64,000 nt of DNA from Bacillota bacterium (GCA_023398375.1 JAEWSH010000018.1:116759-180758), one strand, 5' to 3'; positions 44,050-52,231 are shown, counted from the stretch's first letter. Numbers and translations are program-made. The notes: generated by a model not told the origin, from the sequence alone.

Positions 44050-44553
44050 ATGCAGCATGAATTAACAGAACAAGACATACAAAAAATGAAAGAAGAAATC
44101 GAATATAGAAAGATTGTTGTGCGAAAAGAAGCGTTGGAAGAAGTGAAGGAAACAAGAGCACATGGAGATTTGAGCGAGAACTTTGAATACCATGCCGCCA
44201 AAAAAGTAAAGAATCAGAATGAAAGTCGTATCCGTTATCTGGAAAGAATGATTAAAACAGCTGTCGTAGTGTCGGGTGAATCAAAGGAAGACGAAATTGG
44301 CATGAATAATACAGCTGCACTTTTTTTTGAAGAAGATGGTATTACAGAACAGTTCAGGATTGTTACAACTGTCCGCCAGGATTCCTTAAAAGGACTGATC
44401 AGCACGGAATCACCAATTGGAAAAGCGATTTTAGGACATAAAGTAGGGGATAGAGTCTATATTAAGGTGAATGATTCTTATGGATATTATGTTGTAGTAA
44501 AAGAAATTAAAAAAACGGTGGATGAAGGTAGTGACATGCTGCGGAATTATTAA
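44050..44553 (+). CDS. GreA/GreB-family transcription factor
   Basis: Secondary-channel factor of 167 residues that binds RNA polymerase. The N-terminal coiled coil (1-75) keeps the acidic tip GDLSENFEYHAAK, whose aspartate and glutamate stimulate transcript cleavage. The C-terminal FKBP-like domain contains STESPIGKAILGHKVGDRVY. Its start AGGGGGG lies in the stop region of the TrmO-UvrA gene, so translation is likely coupled. General greA genes usually sit beside lysS; this one closes a DNA-repair-like run and may be a specialised paralogue. Confidence 0.9.
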   Translation: MQHELTEQDIQKMKEEIEYRKIVVRKEALEEVKETRAHGDLSENFEYHAAKKVKNQNESRIRYLERMIKTAVVVSGESKEDEIGMNNTAALFFEEDGITEQFRIVTTVRQDSLKGLISTESPIGKAILGHKVGDRVYIKVNDSYGYYVVVKEIKKTVDEGSDMLRNY

Positions 44554-44574
44554 AATATAGAATGGTGAGATAAG

Positions 44575-44604
44575 ATGCTTCTGATGAATTTCAGAGGCAT
44601 TTTT
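44575..44604 (+). terminator. Terminator after the gre gene
   Basis: ATGCTTCTGA at 44575-44584 pairs with TCAGAGGCAT at 44591-44600 with one wobble, followed by TTTTCC. It ends the four-gene run that begins at 37639. Confidence 0.8.
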
Positions 44605-44694
44605 CCTACATGACTCTATGATTAAATCTTATGTTTTGTGGAATACTCTAAATAGTAGTGGTATGCAGTCAAAGGTCGTAGATGGGGGTTAGAT

Positions 44695-45297
44695 ATGAGA
44701 ATTCCAAGGCATATAGGCATTATTCCGGATGGGAACCGAAGATGGGCTAAAAAGAGTGAATTGGAGAAAGAAAAAGGCTATGAATATGGTCTCTCTCCAG
44801 GTCTAAGCTTGTTTCGTGCTGCCAGAAAACTAGGCGTAGAGGAGATTACGTATTACGGGTTTACAGTAGATAATTGTAAAAGACCGGCCGTTCAGGTAAA
44901 AGCATTTCAAAAAGCATGTGTAGATGCTGTTAAGTTAATTGAACAAGAGGATGCGAGCTTATTTGTGATAGGGAATACGGATTCTTCTTTTTTTCCCAAG
45001 GAACTCTTACCATACACGGTAAAAAGACAGGCGGATACAAATAAGATGAAAGTCAATTTTCTGGTAAATTACGGATGGGATTGGGACCTTCGAAACGGAT
45101 TCTGTTCAAAAGATATTTCACGCATAGATATGATCATCCGTTGGGGTGGGATGTGCAGATTGTCTGGATTCTTGCCTGTTCAGTCAGTATATGCAGATTT
45201 TTATATTGTGCCAGCCATGTGGCCGGAGTATAAGGAAGAACAATTCGAAGAGGCAATTGCCTGGTATCAGCATCAGGATGTTACACTGGGGGGCTGA
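44695..45297 (+). CDS. Divergent cis-prenyltransferase (UppS family)
   Basis: Member of the undecaprenyl diphosphate synthase family, 200 residues against about 250. HIGIIPDGNRRWA keeps the catalytic DGN-RWA core. The C-terminal block reads DMIIRWGGMCRLSGFLPVQS with YADFYIVPAMWPE, where true UppS has IIRTSGE-RLSNF. The loss of the glutamate and the shorter middle suggest a different chain length or substrate, so it is probably not the housekeeping synthase. The ribosome site GGGGG lies in the recurring leader CAAAGGTCGTAGATGGGGGT (44670 on). Transcribed alone. Confidence 0.85.
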   Translation: MRIPRHIGIIPDGNRRWAKKSELEKEKGYEYGLSPGLSLFRAARKLGVEEITYYGFTVDNCKRPAVQVKAFQKACVDAVKLIEQEDASLFVIGNTDSSFFPKELLPYTVKRQADTNKMKVNFLVNYGWDWDLRNGFCSKDISRIDMIIRWGGMCRLSGFLPVQSVYADFYIVPAMWPEYKEEQFEEAIAWYQHQDVTLGG

Positions 45298-45407
45298 ACC
45301 TTTGCCGGAGCAGGAATTCATAGAAGTTACACATTCTTTTCACAAAATGGATATAAATCGTAGTTAGAATAAAGAAAATTCATTATGGTTTGGAAAGGAT
45401 GTTTATT

Positions 45408-46019
45408 ATGAAGAAAAAATTAGCAATGGCAGTTGCTGCGGTAATGACCTTGTCTTTGGTAGGATGTGGAAGTAAAGCAGCAGTTACACAGAACTCAACA
45501 GCAGTCACTGAGGAAGCAGCAAGCATCCAAGCGGAATCAACCGTGGAATCAACACAGCCGGAAGAAGAGATGTCAGTGCAAGATGAAGTAACAATTGGAA
45601 AGGTAGCCGCAATTGATGGTGATACGATTACAGTAGCTTTGGGCAAGATGAATCTTGCGGAGGTAACGGGCGGAGATAGATCGGAAAGTGAAGCACCGGG
45701 CGGAGATAAATTGCAAGGAGAAGCAGCAAGCGGAAATAAACCGGAAGGTGAATCACCAAGTGGAGACAATAAGGGAATGCCTTTCAAAGAAAGTGGAGAG
45801 ACGATTACAATTACACCGGATGATACAGTTACGATACTAGTGCAAAATGGTGAGAACACAACAGAAGGAACAATCGATGATATTGCAGAAAGCAGTATAA
45901 TTTCTATTATATATGATGCGGATGGCAACGTTACATCAATTGAAGTAATGGGTCGAGGCGGAGATAAAGCGCTAGTAGAAACGGATGCTTCTATGGAGGA
46001 AACAACAACTGAGGAATAG
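45408..46019 (+). CDS. Low-complexity lipoprotein with tandem repeats
   Basis: Exported protein of 203 residues. The signal peptide ends in LSLVGCGSK with the lipidated cysteine near residue 19. Residues 25-60 are Ser/Thr/Glu-rich. A domain starting IGKVAAIDGDTITVALGK is interrupted by 3.5 ten-residue repeats of the form GGDxxxxEAP, then resumes with GETITITPDDTVTILVQNGE. The ATG at 45408 follows GGAAAGGA; the ATG at 45390 precedes that site. Clostridial relatives are described only as lipoproteins; the function is unknown. A terminator follows. Confidence 0.82.
   Translation: MKKKLAMAVAAVMTLSLVGCGSKAAVTQNSTAVTEEAASIQAESTVESTQPEEEMSVQDEVTIGKVAAIDGDTITVALGKMNLAEVTGGDRSESEAPGGDKLQGEAASGNKPEGESPSGDNKGMPFKESGETITITPDDTVTILVQNGENTTEGTIDDIAESSIISIIYDADGNVTSIEVMGRGGDKALVETDASMEETTTEE
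45668..45773 (+). repeat. 30-bp tandem repeat inside the lipoprotein gene
   Basis: About 3.5 units of 30 bp, each starting near GGGCGGAGATA or AAGCGGAAATA, keep the reading frame and encode ten-residue Gly/Asp/Glu-rich units. Units differ by several bases, so the array is not recent. Confidence 0.75.
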
Positions 46020-46042
46020 AATTTTATAAAGTATGATACATA

Positions 46043-46071
46043 AAGCGTCAGCAAAAGCTGACGCTTATTTC
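46043..46071 (+). terminator. Terminator after the lipoprotein gene
   Basis: AAGCGTCAGC at 46043-46052 pairs perfectly with GCTGACGCTT at 46057-46066 over an AAAA loop, followed by a T-rich run. Confidence 0.85.
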
Positions 46072-46116
46072 GCGCAATAGGATCATAATACCTAGCAGAT
46101 AGCTAGGGAAAAAGGA

Positions 46117-46145
46117 TTGAAAAGAAAGCGCAGGCTTGCTATACT
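46117..46145 (+). promoter_or_regulatory. Promoter of tcdA
   Basis: TTGAAA at 46117-46122 and TATACT at 46140-46145 are 17 bp apart, with a TG before the -10 box. A CCTAGC/GCTAGG stem lies just upstream at 46091-46107. Confidence 0.7.
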
Positions 46146-46199
46146 GTAGCAGGAAGTGTGAAAAGGAGTAGTTATATGTGGAAAGAAGGAGCAGAATAG

Positions 46200-46958
46200 A
46201 TGTTAAATCAATTTTCAAGAACGGAAATTTTATTTGGAGCTGATGCGATGGAAAAGTTGTCAAGTGCGCGGGTAGCGGTTTTTGGAATCGGGGGTGTGGG
46301 TGGATATACGGTTGAAGCACTTGCAAGAAGCGGCGTGGGAACGATTGATATTATAGATGATGATAAGGTATGTCTTACAAATATAAACAGACAGATTATC
46401 GCTACAAGAAAAACAGTAGGAAAACAGAAGGTGGATGTAATGAAGGAACGCATTCTGGATATTAATCCGAACGCAATTGTGGATACACATGCCTGTTTTT
46501 ATCTGCCGGAGAATGCAGGAGAATTTGATTTTACACAATATGATTATATTGTGGATGCAGTTGATACGGTAACGGCAAAAATAGAACTTGTTATGCAGGC
46601 TCAGAAATGCAGTACACCGATTATAAGCTGTATGGGAGCCGGAAATAAATTAGATCCAACGATGTTTGAAGTAGCAGATATTTATGAAACAAGCATATGT
46701 CCACTGGCAAAAGTCATGAGAAAAGAATTGAAGGCACGCGGCATTAAAAAGCTGAAAGTCGTATATTCCAAAGAAATCGCACGAAAACCAATTGATGATA
46801 TGTCAAATAGCTGTAAAGGGAATTGTATTTGTCCGCCGGGAGCAGTCAGGACCTGTACTTCACGAAGAGCAATACCGGGCAGTAATGCATTTGTACCATC
46901 AGTGGCAGGATTGATTATAGCCGGTGAAGTGGTAAAAGATATATCAGGAGTCAGATAG
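46200..46958 (+). CDS. tcdA: tRNA threonylcarbamoyladenosine dehydratase TcdA
   Basis: E1-like enzyme of 252 residues that uses ATP to convert t6A37 of tRNA to its cyclic form. The Rossmann start AVFGIGGVGGYTVEALARSG binds ATP; DDDKVCLTNINRQI is the ThiF/MoeB core. DAVDTVTAKIEL and SCMGAGNKLDPT are specific to the TcdA group. AGAAGGAG precedes the ATG. It acts on the same tRNA position as TrmO, whose domain is fused to UvrA 2 kb upstream; the connection may be chance. Confidence 0.92.
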   Translation: MLNQFSRTEILFGADAMEKLSSARVAVFGIGGVGGYTVEALARSGVGTIDIIDDDKVCLTNINRQIIATRKTVGKQKVDVMKERILDINPNAIVDTHACFYLPENAGEFDFTQYDYIVDAVDTVTAKIELVMQAQKCSTPIISCMGAGNKLDPTMFEVADIYETSICPLAKVMRKELKARGIKKLKVVYSKEIARKPIDDMSNSCKGNCICPPGAVRTCTSRRAIPGSNAFVPSVAGLIIAGEVVKDISGVR

Positions 46959-46961
46959 TAT

Positions 46962-46990
46962 ATGACAAACATAGAAAAGTTTGTTATACT
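46962..46990 (+). promoter_or_regulatory. Promoter of the TPR lipoprotein gene
   Basis: ATGACA at 46962-46967 and TATACT at 46985-46990 are 17 bp apart, starting directly after tcdA. Confidence 0.65.
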
Positions 46991-47030
46991 GTCTCTATTG
47001 AAGTAAGATAAGACTCTTGGAGGAAGAATC

Positions 47031-48089
47031 ATGGAAAAGACAGGCAGGGTTATGTTCCTGTTAGCGATTATAATAACAGCTTTCATGCTTTCAGGATGCG
47101 GACTGAATAAAAAACATGAGAATATAGATGCGGGTATGAAGGCAATTCAGAATCTTGATTATTCGGGAGCGCAGGAGTGTTTTGAAAAGGCACTTGTAAA
47201 TAGTGAGGATCAGCAGTTGATTTACAGAGGACAGGGAATCGCTTATATCGGACTTACACAATATGAAGAAGCAAAAGAAGCTTTATTAAAAGCAATATCT
47301 TATAATAGAACCGGTCCGGATAATATTACTTATGATATCAATTATTATCTGGCTACGGCTTATTATAAAACTGGTGAGTTAAAAAAGGCGATTCAGATAT
47401 ACAGTTCCATAATAGCATTGAAACCAAAAGAAACAGATGCTTATTATCTGCGCGGAAGTGTGGAACTGGACAATAACGAATATGAGGCGGCAGTTGCTGA
47501 TTTTGATGAAGCAATGAAACTGGCAAAAACAGATTATGATATGTATATTAATATCTATCTGAGTTTTGAACGGAATGGTTATAGAGAGGAAGGACAAAAG
47601 TATCTTCAGGATTTACTGGATCACAACGGTGATAGTATGTCTAATTATAATAAGGGAAGAATCAGCTTCTATTTACAGGATTATGACAGTGCAAGAAATC
47701 TGCTGGAGGAAGCGAGAACAGAATCATCAGGTAATGCGGATGTGATTCTCATGCTGGGAAGGACATATGAGGTTCTGGGAGACTACAATTATGCTAGCAG
47801 TGTATATCTTAATTATCTGAAAGATGACACGACGCAGGTTGAAGTATATAATCAATTAGGATTATGCAAGATGAAGATGCAGGATTATCAAGCGGCATTG
47901 GAAGCCTTTCAGTCAGCTCTTTCTATAGAAAATAACGATATGATACAAACTTTACAATATAATGAAATTGTTGCATATGAGTATTTGGGTGAGTATAAGC
48001 AGGCAACGGTCAATATAGAGAAATATCTGAAGTTATATCCGGATGATGAAAAAGCACAAAGAGAATATGAATTTTTACAGACCAGATAG
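47031..48089 (+). CDS. TPR-repeat lipoprotein
   Basis: Exported protein of 352 residues. The signal peptide ends in FMLSGCGLN with the lipidated cysteine near residue 23. The remainder is a run of about eight tetratricopeptide repeats, for example AIAYIGLTQYEEAKEALLKA-type helices, YLATAYYKTGELKKAIQIYS and AYEYLGEYKQATVNIEKYL. Such solenoids hold other proteins at the membrane surface. GGAGG precedes the ATG. It has its own promoter and a terminator after it. The partner is unknown. Confidence 0.88.
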   Translation: MEKTGRVMFLLAIIITAFMLSGCGLNKKHENIDAGMKAIQNLDYSGAQECFEKALVNSEDQQLIYRGQGIAYIGLTQYEEAKEALLKAISYNRTGPDNITYDINYYLATAYYKTGELKKAIQIYSSIIALKPKETDAYYLRGSVELDNNEYEAAVADFDEAMKLAKTDYDMYINIYLSFERNGYREEGQKYLQDLLDHNGDSMSNYNKGRISFYLQDYDSARNLLEEARTESSGNADVILMLGRTYEVLGDYNYASSVYLNYLKDDTTQVEVYNQLGLCKMKMQDYQAALEAFQSALSIENNDMIQTLQYNEIVAYEYLGEYKQATVNIEKYLKLYPDDEKAQREYEFLQTR

Positions 48090-48132
48090 AACAGCAAATT
48101 TGAAATAGGAAAATAGTCACAGTATCGACTCG

Positions 48133-48170
48133 AAAGCAGGGGAAAAACACCAAATTCCTCCTGCTTTTTT
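48133..48170 (+). terminator. Terminator after the TPR gene
   Basis: AAAGCAGGGGAA at 48133-48144 pairs with TTCCTCCTGCTTT at 48155-48167 with one bulge, followed by TTT. Confidence 0.8.
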
Positions 48171-48200
48171 AGGTGAAATTGTACGAAAAAACTAACAAAA

Positions 48201-48248
48201 ACACTATATATTATGATAGAAACGTTGCATGGACACAATATCTTGTGT
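48201..48248. promoter_or_regulatory. Two NrdR boxes
   Basis: ACACTATATATTATGA at 48201-48216 and ACACAATATCTTGTGT at 48233-48248 match the NrdR-box consensus, the second almost perfectly. Their starts are 32 bp apart, about three helix turns, the spacing needed for cooperative NrdR binding. They lie directly upstream of the nrdD promoter. Confidence 0.85.
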
Positions 48249-48255
48249 TTGCAGA

Positions 48256-48284
48256 TTGACTTTAAAAAGTGATAATGATACAAT
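48256..48284 (+). promoter_or_regulatory. Promoter of nrdD
   Basis: TTGACT at 48256-48261 and TACAAT at 48279-48284 are 17 bp apart, 8 bp after the second NrdR box. Confidence 0.8.
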
Positions 48285-48360
48285 ATCAATAACGGTGAGT
48301 TTACCAGATTATGTAAACAGCCTATGAGTGGGAGTTCCAAAAGAGAAGGGAGAATGTTAG

Positions 48361-50745
48361 ATGTTCAATGTTATCAAAAGAGATGGAAGAGATGCGGGTT
48401 TCAATTTAACCAAGATCAATGATGCAATTATGAAAGCATTTAATGCAACGGATGTACAATATAACAATGATATTGTGGATCTATTGGCACTCAGGGTGAC
48501 TGCTGATTTTCAAAATAAGGTGAAGAACGGCTCTATTCATGTAGAAGATATTCAGGATTGTGTTGAGAAGGTATTGGAACAGGCGGGCTATACAGAAGCA
48601 GCTAAGGCTTATATTCTTTATCGTAAACAAAGAGAAAAAATGAGAACAATGAAATCTACCATTTTAAATTATAAGGATATAGTGAATAACTATGTAAAGG
48701 TAGAAGACTGGCGTGTCAAAGAGAACTCAACAGTAACTTATTCAGTCGGAGGGCTGATTTTGAGTAATTCGGGAGCGGTGACGGCGAATTACTGGTTATC
48801 GGAGATCTATGATGATGAAATCGCAGAAGCACATAGAAATGGCGATATTCACATTCATGATCTTTCCATGCTGACAGGATATTGTGCCGGTTGGTCATTG
48901 AAACAATTAATTAGTGAAGGACTTGGAGGAATAACAGGTAAAATTACATCTGCACCGGCAAGGCATTTGTCTGTATTGTGTAATCAGATGGTCAATTTTC
49001 TCGGAATTATGCAGAATGAATGGGCAGGTGCACAGGCATTTTCCTCTTTTGATACGTATCTTGCTCCATTCGTGAAAATAGATAATCTTTCCTATCAGGA
49101 AGTAAAGAAATGCATAGAAGCATTTATCTATGGCGTAAATACACCAAGCCGCTGGGGAACACAGGCACCGTTTTCCAATATCACATTAGACTGGACCGTT
49201 CCGAATGATCTTGCTGAATTGCCTGCAATCATTGGCGGTGAAGAGATGAACTTTAAATACAAAGATTGTAAAGCAGAAATGGATATGGTGAACAAGGCAT
49301 TTATTGAGACTATGATTGAAGGGGATGCAAATGGACGAGGCTTCCAGTATCCGATTCCAACTTACTCAATAACAAACGATTTTGACTGGTCTGATAATGA
49401 AAATAATCGTTTGTTATTTGAGATGACTTCAAAATACGGTACGCCTTATTTTTCAAATTATATTAATTCTGATATGGAACCAAGCGATGTACGCAGTATG
49501 TGCTGCAGACTTCGTCTTGATCTCAGGGAGCTTCGCAAAAAGACAGGAGGATTCTTCGGTTCCGGGGAGAGCACCGGAAGTGTTGGCGTTGTTACGATTA
49601 ATATGCCGAGAATTGCCTATCTTTCTGCAACAAAGGATGATTTTTATAAACGTTTGAATCGTATGATGGATATTTCAGCACGTTCCCTTAAGATAAAGAG
49701 AGGCGTTATTTCCAAATTATTGGGAGAAGGTCTATACCCATATACAAAACGTTATCTTGGAAGTTTTGAGAATCATTTCTCGACAATTGGTCTGATTGGT
49801 ATGAATGAAGCCGGACTGAATGCAAATTGGCTTCGTGCAGATATGACAGAGGTAAAGACGCAGGAATTTTCCAAAGAAGTATTAAATCATATGAGAAACC
49901 GTTTATCTGATTACCAGGAAGAATATGGAGATTTATATAATCTTGAAGCTACGCCGGCTGAGAGTACCACGTATCGCCTTGCAAAACACGATAAAGAAAA
50001 ATGGCCATCAATTAAAACGGCAGGTAATCAGGGAGATACGCCATATTATACAAATTCTTCTCATTTACCGGTGGATTATACAACAGATATTTTTGATGCT
50101 TTGGATATTCAGGATGAATTGCAGACTTTGTATACATCGGGAACTGTATTTCATGCATTTCTTGGAGAAAAGCTTCCAGATTGGAAGGCAGCAGCAAGCT
50201 TAGTAAAAACAATAGCAGAGAATTATAAGCTGCCATATTACACACTGTCGCCAACATATTCGATTTGTAAAGAACATGGATATCTTTCGGGAGAGCAATT
50301 AAAGTGTCCAGTGTGTGGGGCTGGAACAGAAGTATACAGCCGTATCACCGGATATTACAGACCCGTACAAAATTGGAATGACGGTAAATTGCAGGAATAT
50401 GCGAACAGAACAGAATATGACATTAACAATTCTTCATTGAAGAAACCAGTGACAAGTGTTGTTACCTTATCTAATTATGACACGGATGTCACAGTGGATG
50501 TTGAGACACCGGAAAATGTGAAATATCTATTTACTACGAAGACTTGTCCAAATTGTAAGCTTGCCAAAGAATATTTAAAGGAAGAGAAGTACGTATTGAT
50601 TGATGCGGAAGAAAACATAGAGTTGGCTTCGCGATACGGTGTTATGCAGGCACCTACGCTCGTTGTAGTCAATGGAAATACATCTAAGAAATATGTCAAT
50701 GCCTCAAATATTAAAAAATATGCGGAAGCAGTTGCATTCGTATAA
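48361..50745 (+). CDS. nrdD: Anaerobic ribonucleoside-triphosphate reductase with glutaredoxin-like tail
   Basis: Class III ribonucleotide reductase, 794 residues. An ATP-cone regulatory domain occupies residues 1-95 (FNVIKRDGRDAGFNLTKIND). The ten-stranded barrel follows. The zinc site is seen in SICKEHGYL and KCPVCG, and the glycyl radical is Gly664 in RITGYYRPV. After the usual end come about 95 further residues with YLFTTKTCPNCKLAKEYL (Cys729, Cys732) and QAPTLVVVNG, a glutaredoxin/thioredoxin-like domain that could supply electrons in cis. No nrdG activase gene lies downstream, which is unusual. Two NrdR boxes precede the promoter. Confidence 0.93.
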   Translation: MFNVIKRDGRDAGFNLTKINDAIMKAFNATDVQYNNDIVDLLALRVTADFQNKVKNGSIHVEDIQDCVEKVLEQAGYTEAAKAYILYRKQREKMRTMKSTILNYKDIVNNYVKVEDWRVKENSTVTYSVGGLILSNSGAVTANYWLSEIYDDEIAEAHRNGDIHIHDLSMLTGYCAGWSLKQLISEGLGGITGKITSAPARHLSVLCNQMVNFLGIMQNEWAGAQAFSSFDTYLAPFVKIDNLSYQEVKKCIEAFIYGVNTPSRWGTQAPFSNITLDWTVPNDLAELPAIIGGEEMNFKYKDCKAEMDMVNKAFIETMIEGDANGRGFQYPIPTYSITNDFDWSDNENNRLLFEMTSKYGTPYFSNYINSDMEPSDVRSMCCRLRLDLRELRKKTGGFFGSGESTGSVGVVTINMPRIAYLSATKDDFYKRLNRMMDISARSLKIKRGVISKLLGEGLYPYTKRYLGSFENHFSTIGLIGMNEAGLNANWLRADMTEVKTQEFSKEVLNHMRNRLSDYQEEYGDLYNLEATPAESTTYRLAKHDKEKWPSIKTAGNQGDTPYYTNSSHLPVDYTTDIFDALDIQDELQTLYTSGTVFHAFLGEKLPDWKAAASLVKTIAENYKLPYYTLSPTYSICKEHGYLSGEQLKCPVCGAGTEVYSRITGYYRPVQNWNDGKLQEYANRTEYDINNSSLKKPVTSVVTLSNYDTDVTVDVETPENVKYLFTTKTCPNCKLAKEYLKEEKYVLIDAEENIELASRYGVMQAPTLVVVNGNTSKKYVNASNIKKYAEAVAFV

Positions 50746-50885
50746 AAAGATTACAGATAGGATTGAAGTGTAAAAGTTATTGAGTTCGTTAATTTGCACA
50801 ATTTTTGTTTTACAAGTATAGGTGCAAATTGAAGCCAAGTTCTATGATACGCTTTGACACCTTAGTCCAGATAATGAATCAGAGG

Positions 50886-50930
50886 AACCCTATGATGCTA
50901 CATGTATTGCATTATGGGGTTTTCTTTTTT
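50886..50930 (+). terminator. Terminator of nrdD
   Basis: AACCCTATGATGC at 50886-50898 pairs with GCATTATGGGGTT at 50909-50921 using wobbles, followed by TTTCTTTTTT. Confidence 0.75.
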
Positions 50931-50983
50931 ACAATATTTAGAAAGATATTTACTTGTTAGATATTCAAAAGGTGAGTGGCTCA

Positions 50984-51109
50984 TGGGTATGAAAATCGAT
51001 GAAGGACCCTATAAAAACGCCGCTCCTTATGCGTCAGAGAGCGAAGTGATTCTGACGATTAGTAGCGCTGCGTTTTTAATCGGAGCGGGAGCGATTTCAT
51101 ACCCATGAA
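50984..51109 (+). CDS. Possible 41-residue peptide inside a palindrome
   Basis: An ATG preceded by AAGGTGAG at a good distance opens a 41-codon frame. The product begins MGMKIDEGPYKNAAPYASES and ends with the hydrophobic VILTISSAAFLIGAGAISYP. The whole frame lies between the arms of an imperfect 22-bp inverted repeat and contains two further stems, so it may instead be a structured RNA or repeat element. I recognise no family. Confidence 0.3.
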
Positions 51110-51253
51110 CCACGTATTGTGAGAAAATCTTTAAAAATAGAAGTGCCAACGGAAATCTACTATTGAAAGAAACAGATAAATATGTAATAATTTTAAAGGT
51201 ATGTCTATGGCTATATAATCATAGAAGAAATAAGAAGAGGGAAAGGAAACCAT

Positions 51254-52189
51254 ATGATTAATAAACTTGTACAGAAAATCCAAAAGACTGATGCACCAAT
51301 TGTTGTGGGTCTGGATCCGATGTTGAAGTATATTCCGGAACATATTACGAAGAAAGCATATGCAGAATTTGGAGAGACACTGGAAGGTGCAGCGGAAGCG
51401 ATCTGGCAGTTCAATAAAGCAATTATAGATAATACATTTGATTTGATTCCGGCAGTAAAACCACAGATTGCAATGTATGAACAGTTCGGGGTACCGGGAC
51501 TGATTGCATTTCAGAAGACGATTGCTTACTGTAAAGAGAAAGAACTTGTCGTAATAGGTGATATCAAGCGCGGTGACATCGGTTCTACATCATCAGCATA
51601 TGCGACCGGGCATTTGGGAAAAGTACAGGTTGGTTCCAAGATGTATTATGGTTTTGATGAGGATTTTGCAACGGTAAATCCATACTTGGGATCTGACGGT
51701 GTAAATCCTTTTATAGAAATATGTAAGGAAGAAAAAAAAGGCCTTTTTATTCTGGTTAAAACGTCTAATCCAAGCAGTGGAGAATTTCAGGATAGGCTAA
51801 TAGATGGAAAGCCATTATACGAAATAGTGGGAGAGAAAGTGGCTGAGTGGGGCGCAAACCATATGGGAGATTCTTATAGCTATATCGGTGCTGTTGTTGG
51901 AGCAACCTATCCGGAGATGGGAAAAGCGCTACGCAAAATCATGCCGAAAGCCTATATCTTAGTACCTGGGTATGGTGCACAAGGCGGTAAAGGAGCGGAT
52001 TTGGTGCACTTTTTCAATCAAGACGGACTAGGCGCTATTGTAAATTCTTCAAGAGGTATCATTGCAGCTTATCAGGATAAAAAATATACTTCTTTTGGGG
52101 CTTATAATTTTGCGGATGCTTCCAGACAGGCAGTGATTGATATGCAAAAAGATATCGCAACAGCATTAAATAATTATAAGCGTAGCTAA
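51254..52189 (+). CDS. pyrF: Orotidine 5'-phosphate decarboxylase (type 2)
   Basis: Last enzyme of UMP synthesis: decarboxylates OMP. The 311-residue length marks the longer type 2 group. PIVVGLDPMLKYIPEHI is the N-terminal strand; the catalytic lysine-aspartate array reads VVIGDIKRGDIGSTSSAYA. LVPGYGAQGGKGADLV and NSSRGIIAAY form the phosphate site. GAGGGAAAGGAA precedes the ATG. pyrE follows closely, so the two last pyrimidine steps are co-expressed. No PyrR-type attenuator was recognised upstream. Confidence 0.95.
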   Translation: MINKLVQKIQKTDAPIVVGLDPMLKYIPEHITKKAYAEFGETLEGAAEAIWQFNKAIIDNTFDLIPAVKPQIAMYEQFGVPGLIAFQKTIAYCKEKELVVIGDIKRGDIGSTSSAYATGHLGKVQVGSKMYYGFDEDFATVNPYLGSDGVNPFIEICKEEKKGLFILVKTSNPSSGEFQDRLIDGKPLYEIVGEKVAEWGANHMGDSYSYIGAVVGATYPEMGKALRKIMPKAYILVPGYGAQGGKGADLVHFFNQDGLGAIVNSSRGIIAAYQDKKYTSFGAYNFADASRQAVIDMQKDIATALNNYKRS

Positions 52190-52208
52190 AACGGCAGATG
52201 GGAGATAA

Positions 52209-52231
52209 GGTTGAATGAAAAACATTCAACC
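52209..52231 (+). other. Hairpin between pyrF and pyrE
   Basis: GGTTGAATG at 52209-52217 pairs perfectly with CATTCAACC at 52223-52231. It is followed by GCGACC/GGTCGC (52245-52259) directly before the pyrE ribosome site. These may tune pyrE translation. Confidence 0.55.

Larger units (their letters stand above)
50768..51130 (+). repeat. Copy B of a dispersed module
   Basis: The left end (50768-50815) matches copy A at 33829 and contains a perfect AATTTGCAC/GTGCAAATT stem. The right end shares ACCACGTATTG with copy A. Between them lie the nrdD terminator and a long imperfect palindrome (arms 50976-50998 and 51092-51113). The 509-bp gap has no conserved gene that I recognise. Confidence 0.5.

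Noticed and set aside
45383..46054. A 223-codon minus-strand frame across the lipoprotein gene
   Set aside because: The repeats it contains are the complement of the lipoprotein repeats, and the plus-strand frame has a signal peptide and ribosome site.
46200..46958. Assignment as MoeB or ThiF of cofactor synthesis
   Set aside because: The GAGNKLDPT block is characteristic of TcdA, and no molybdenum or thiamine genes are adjacent.
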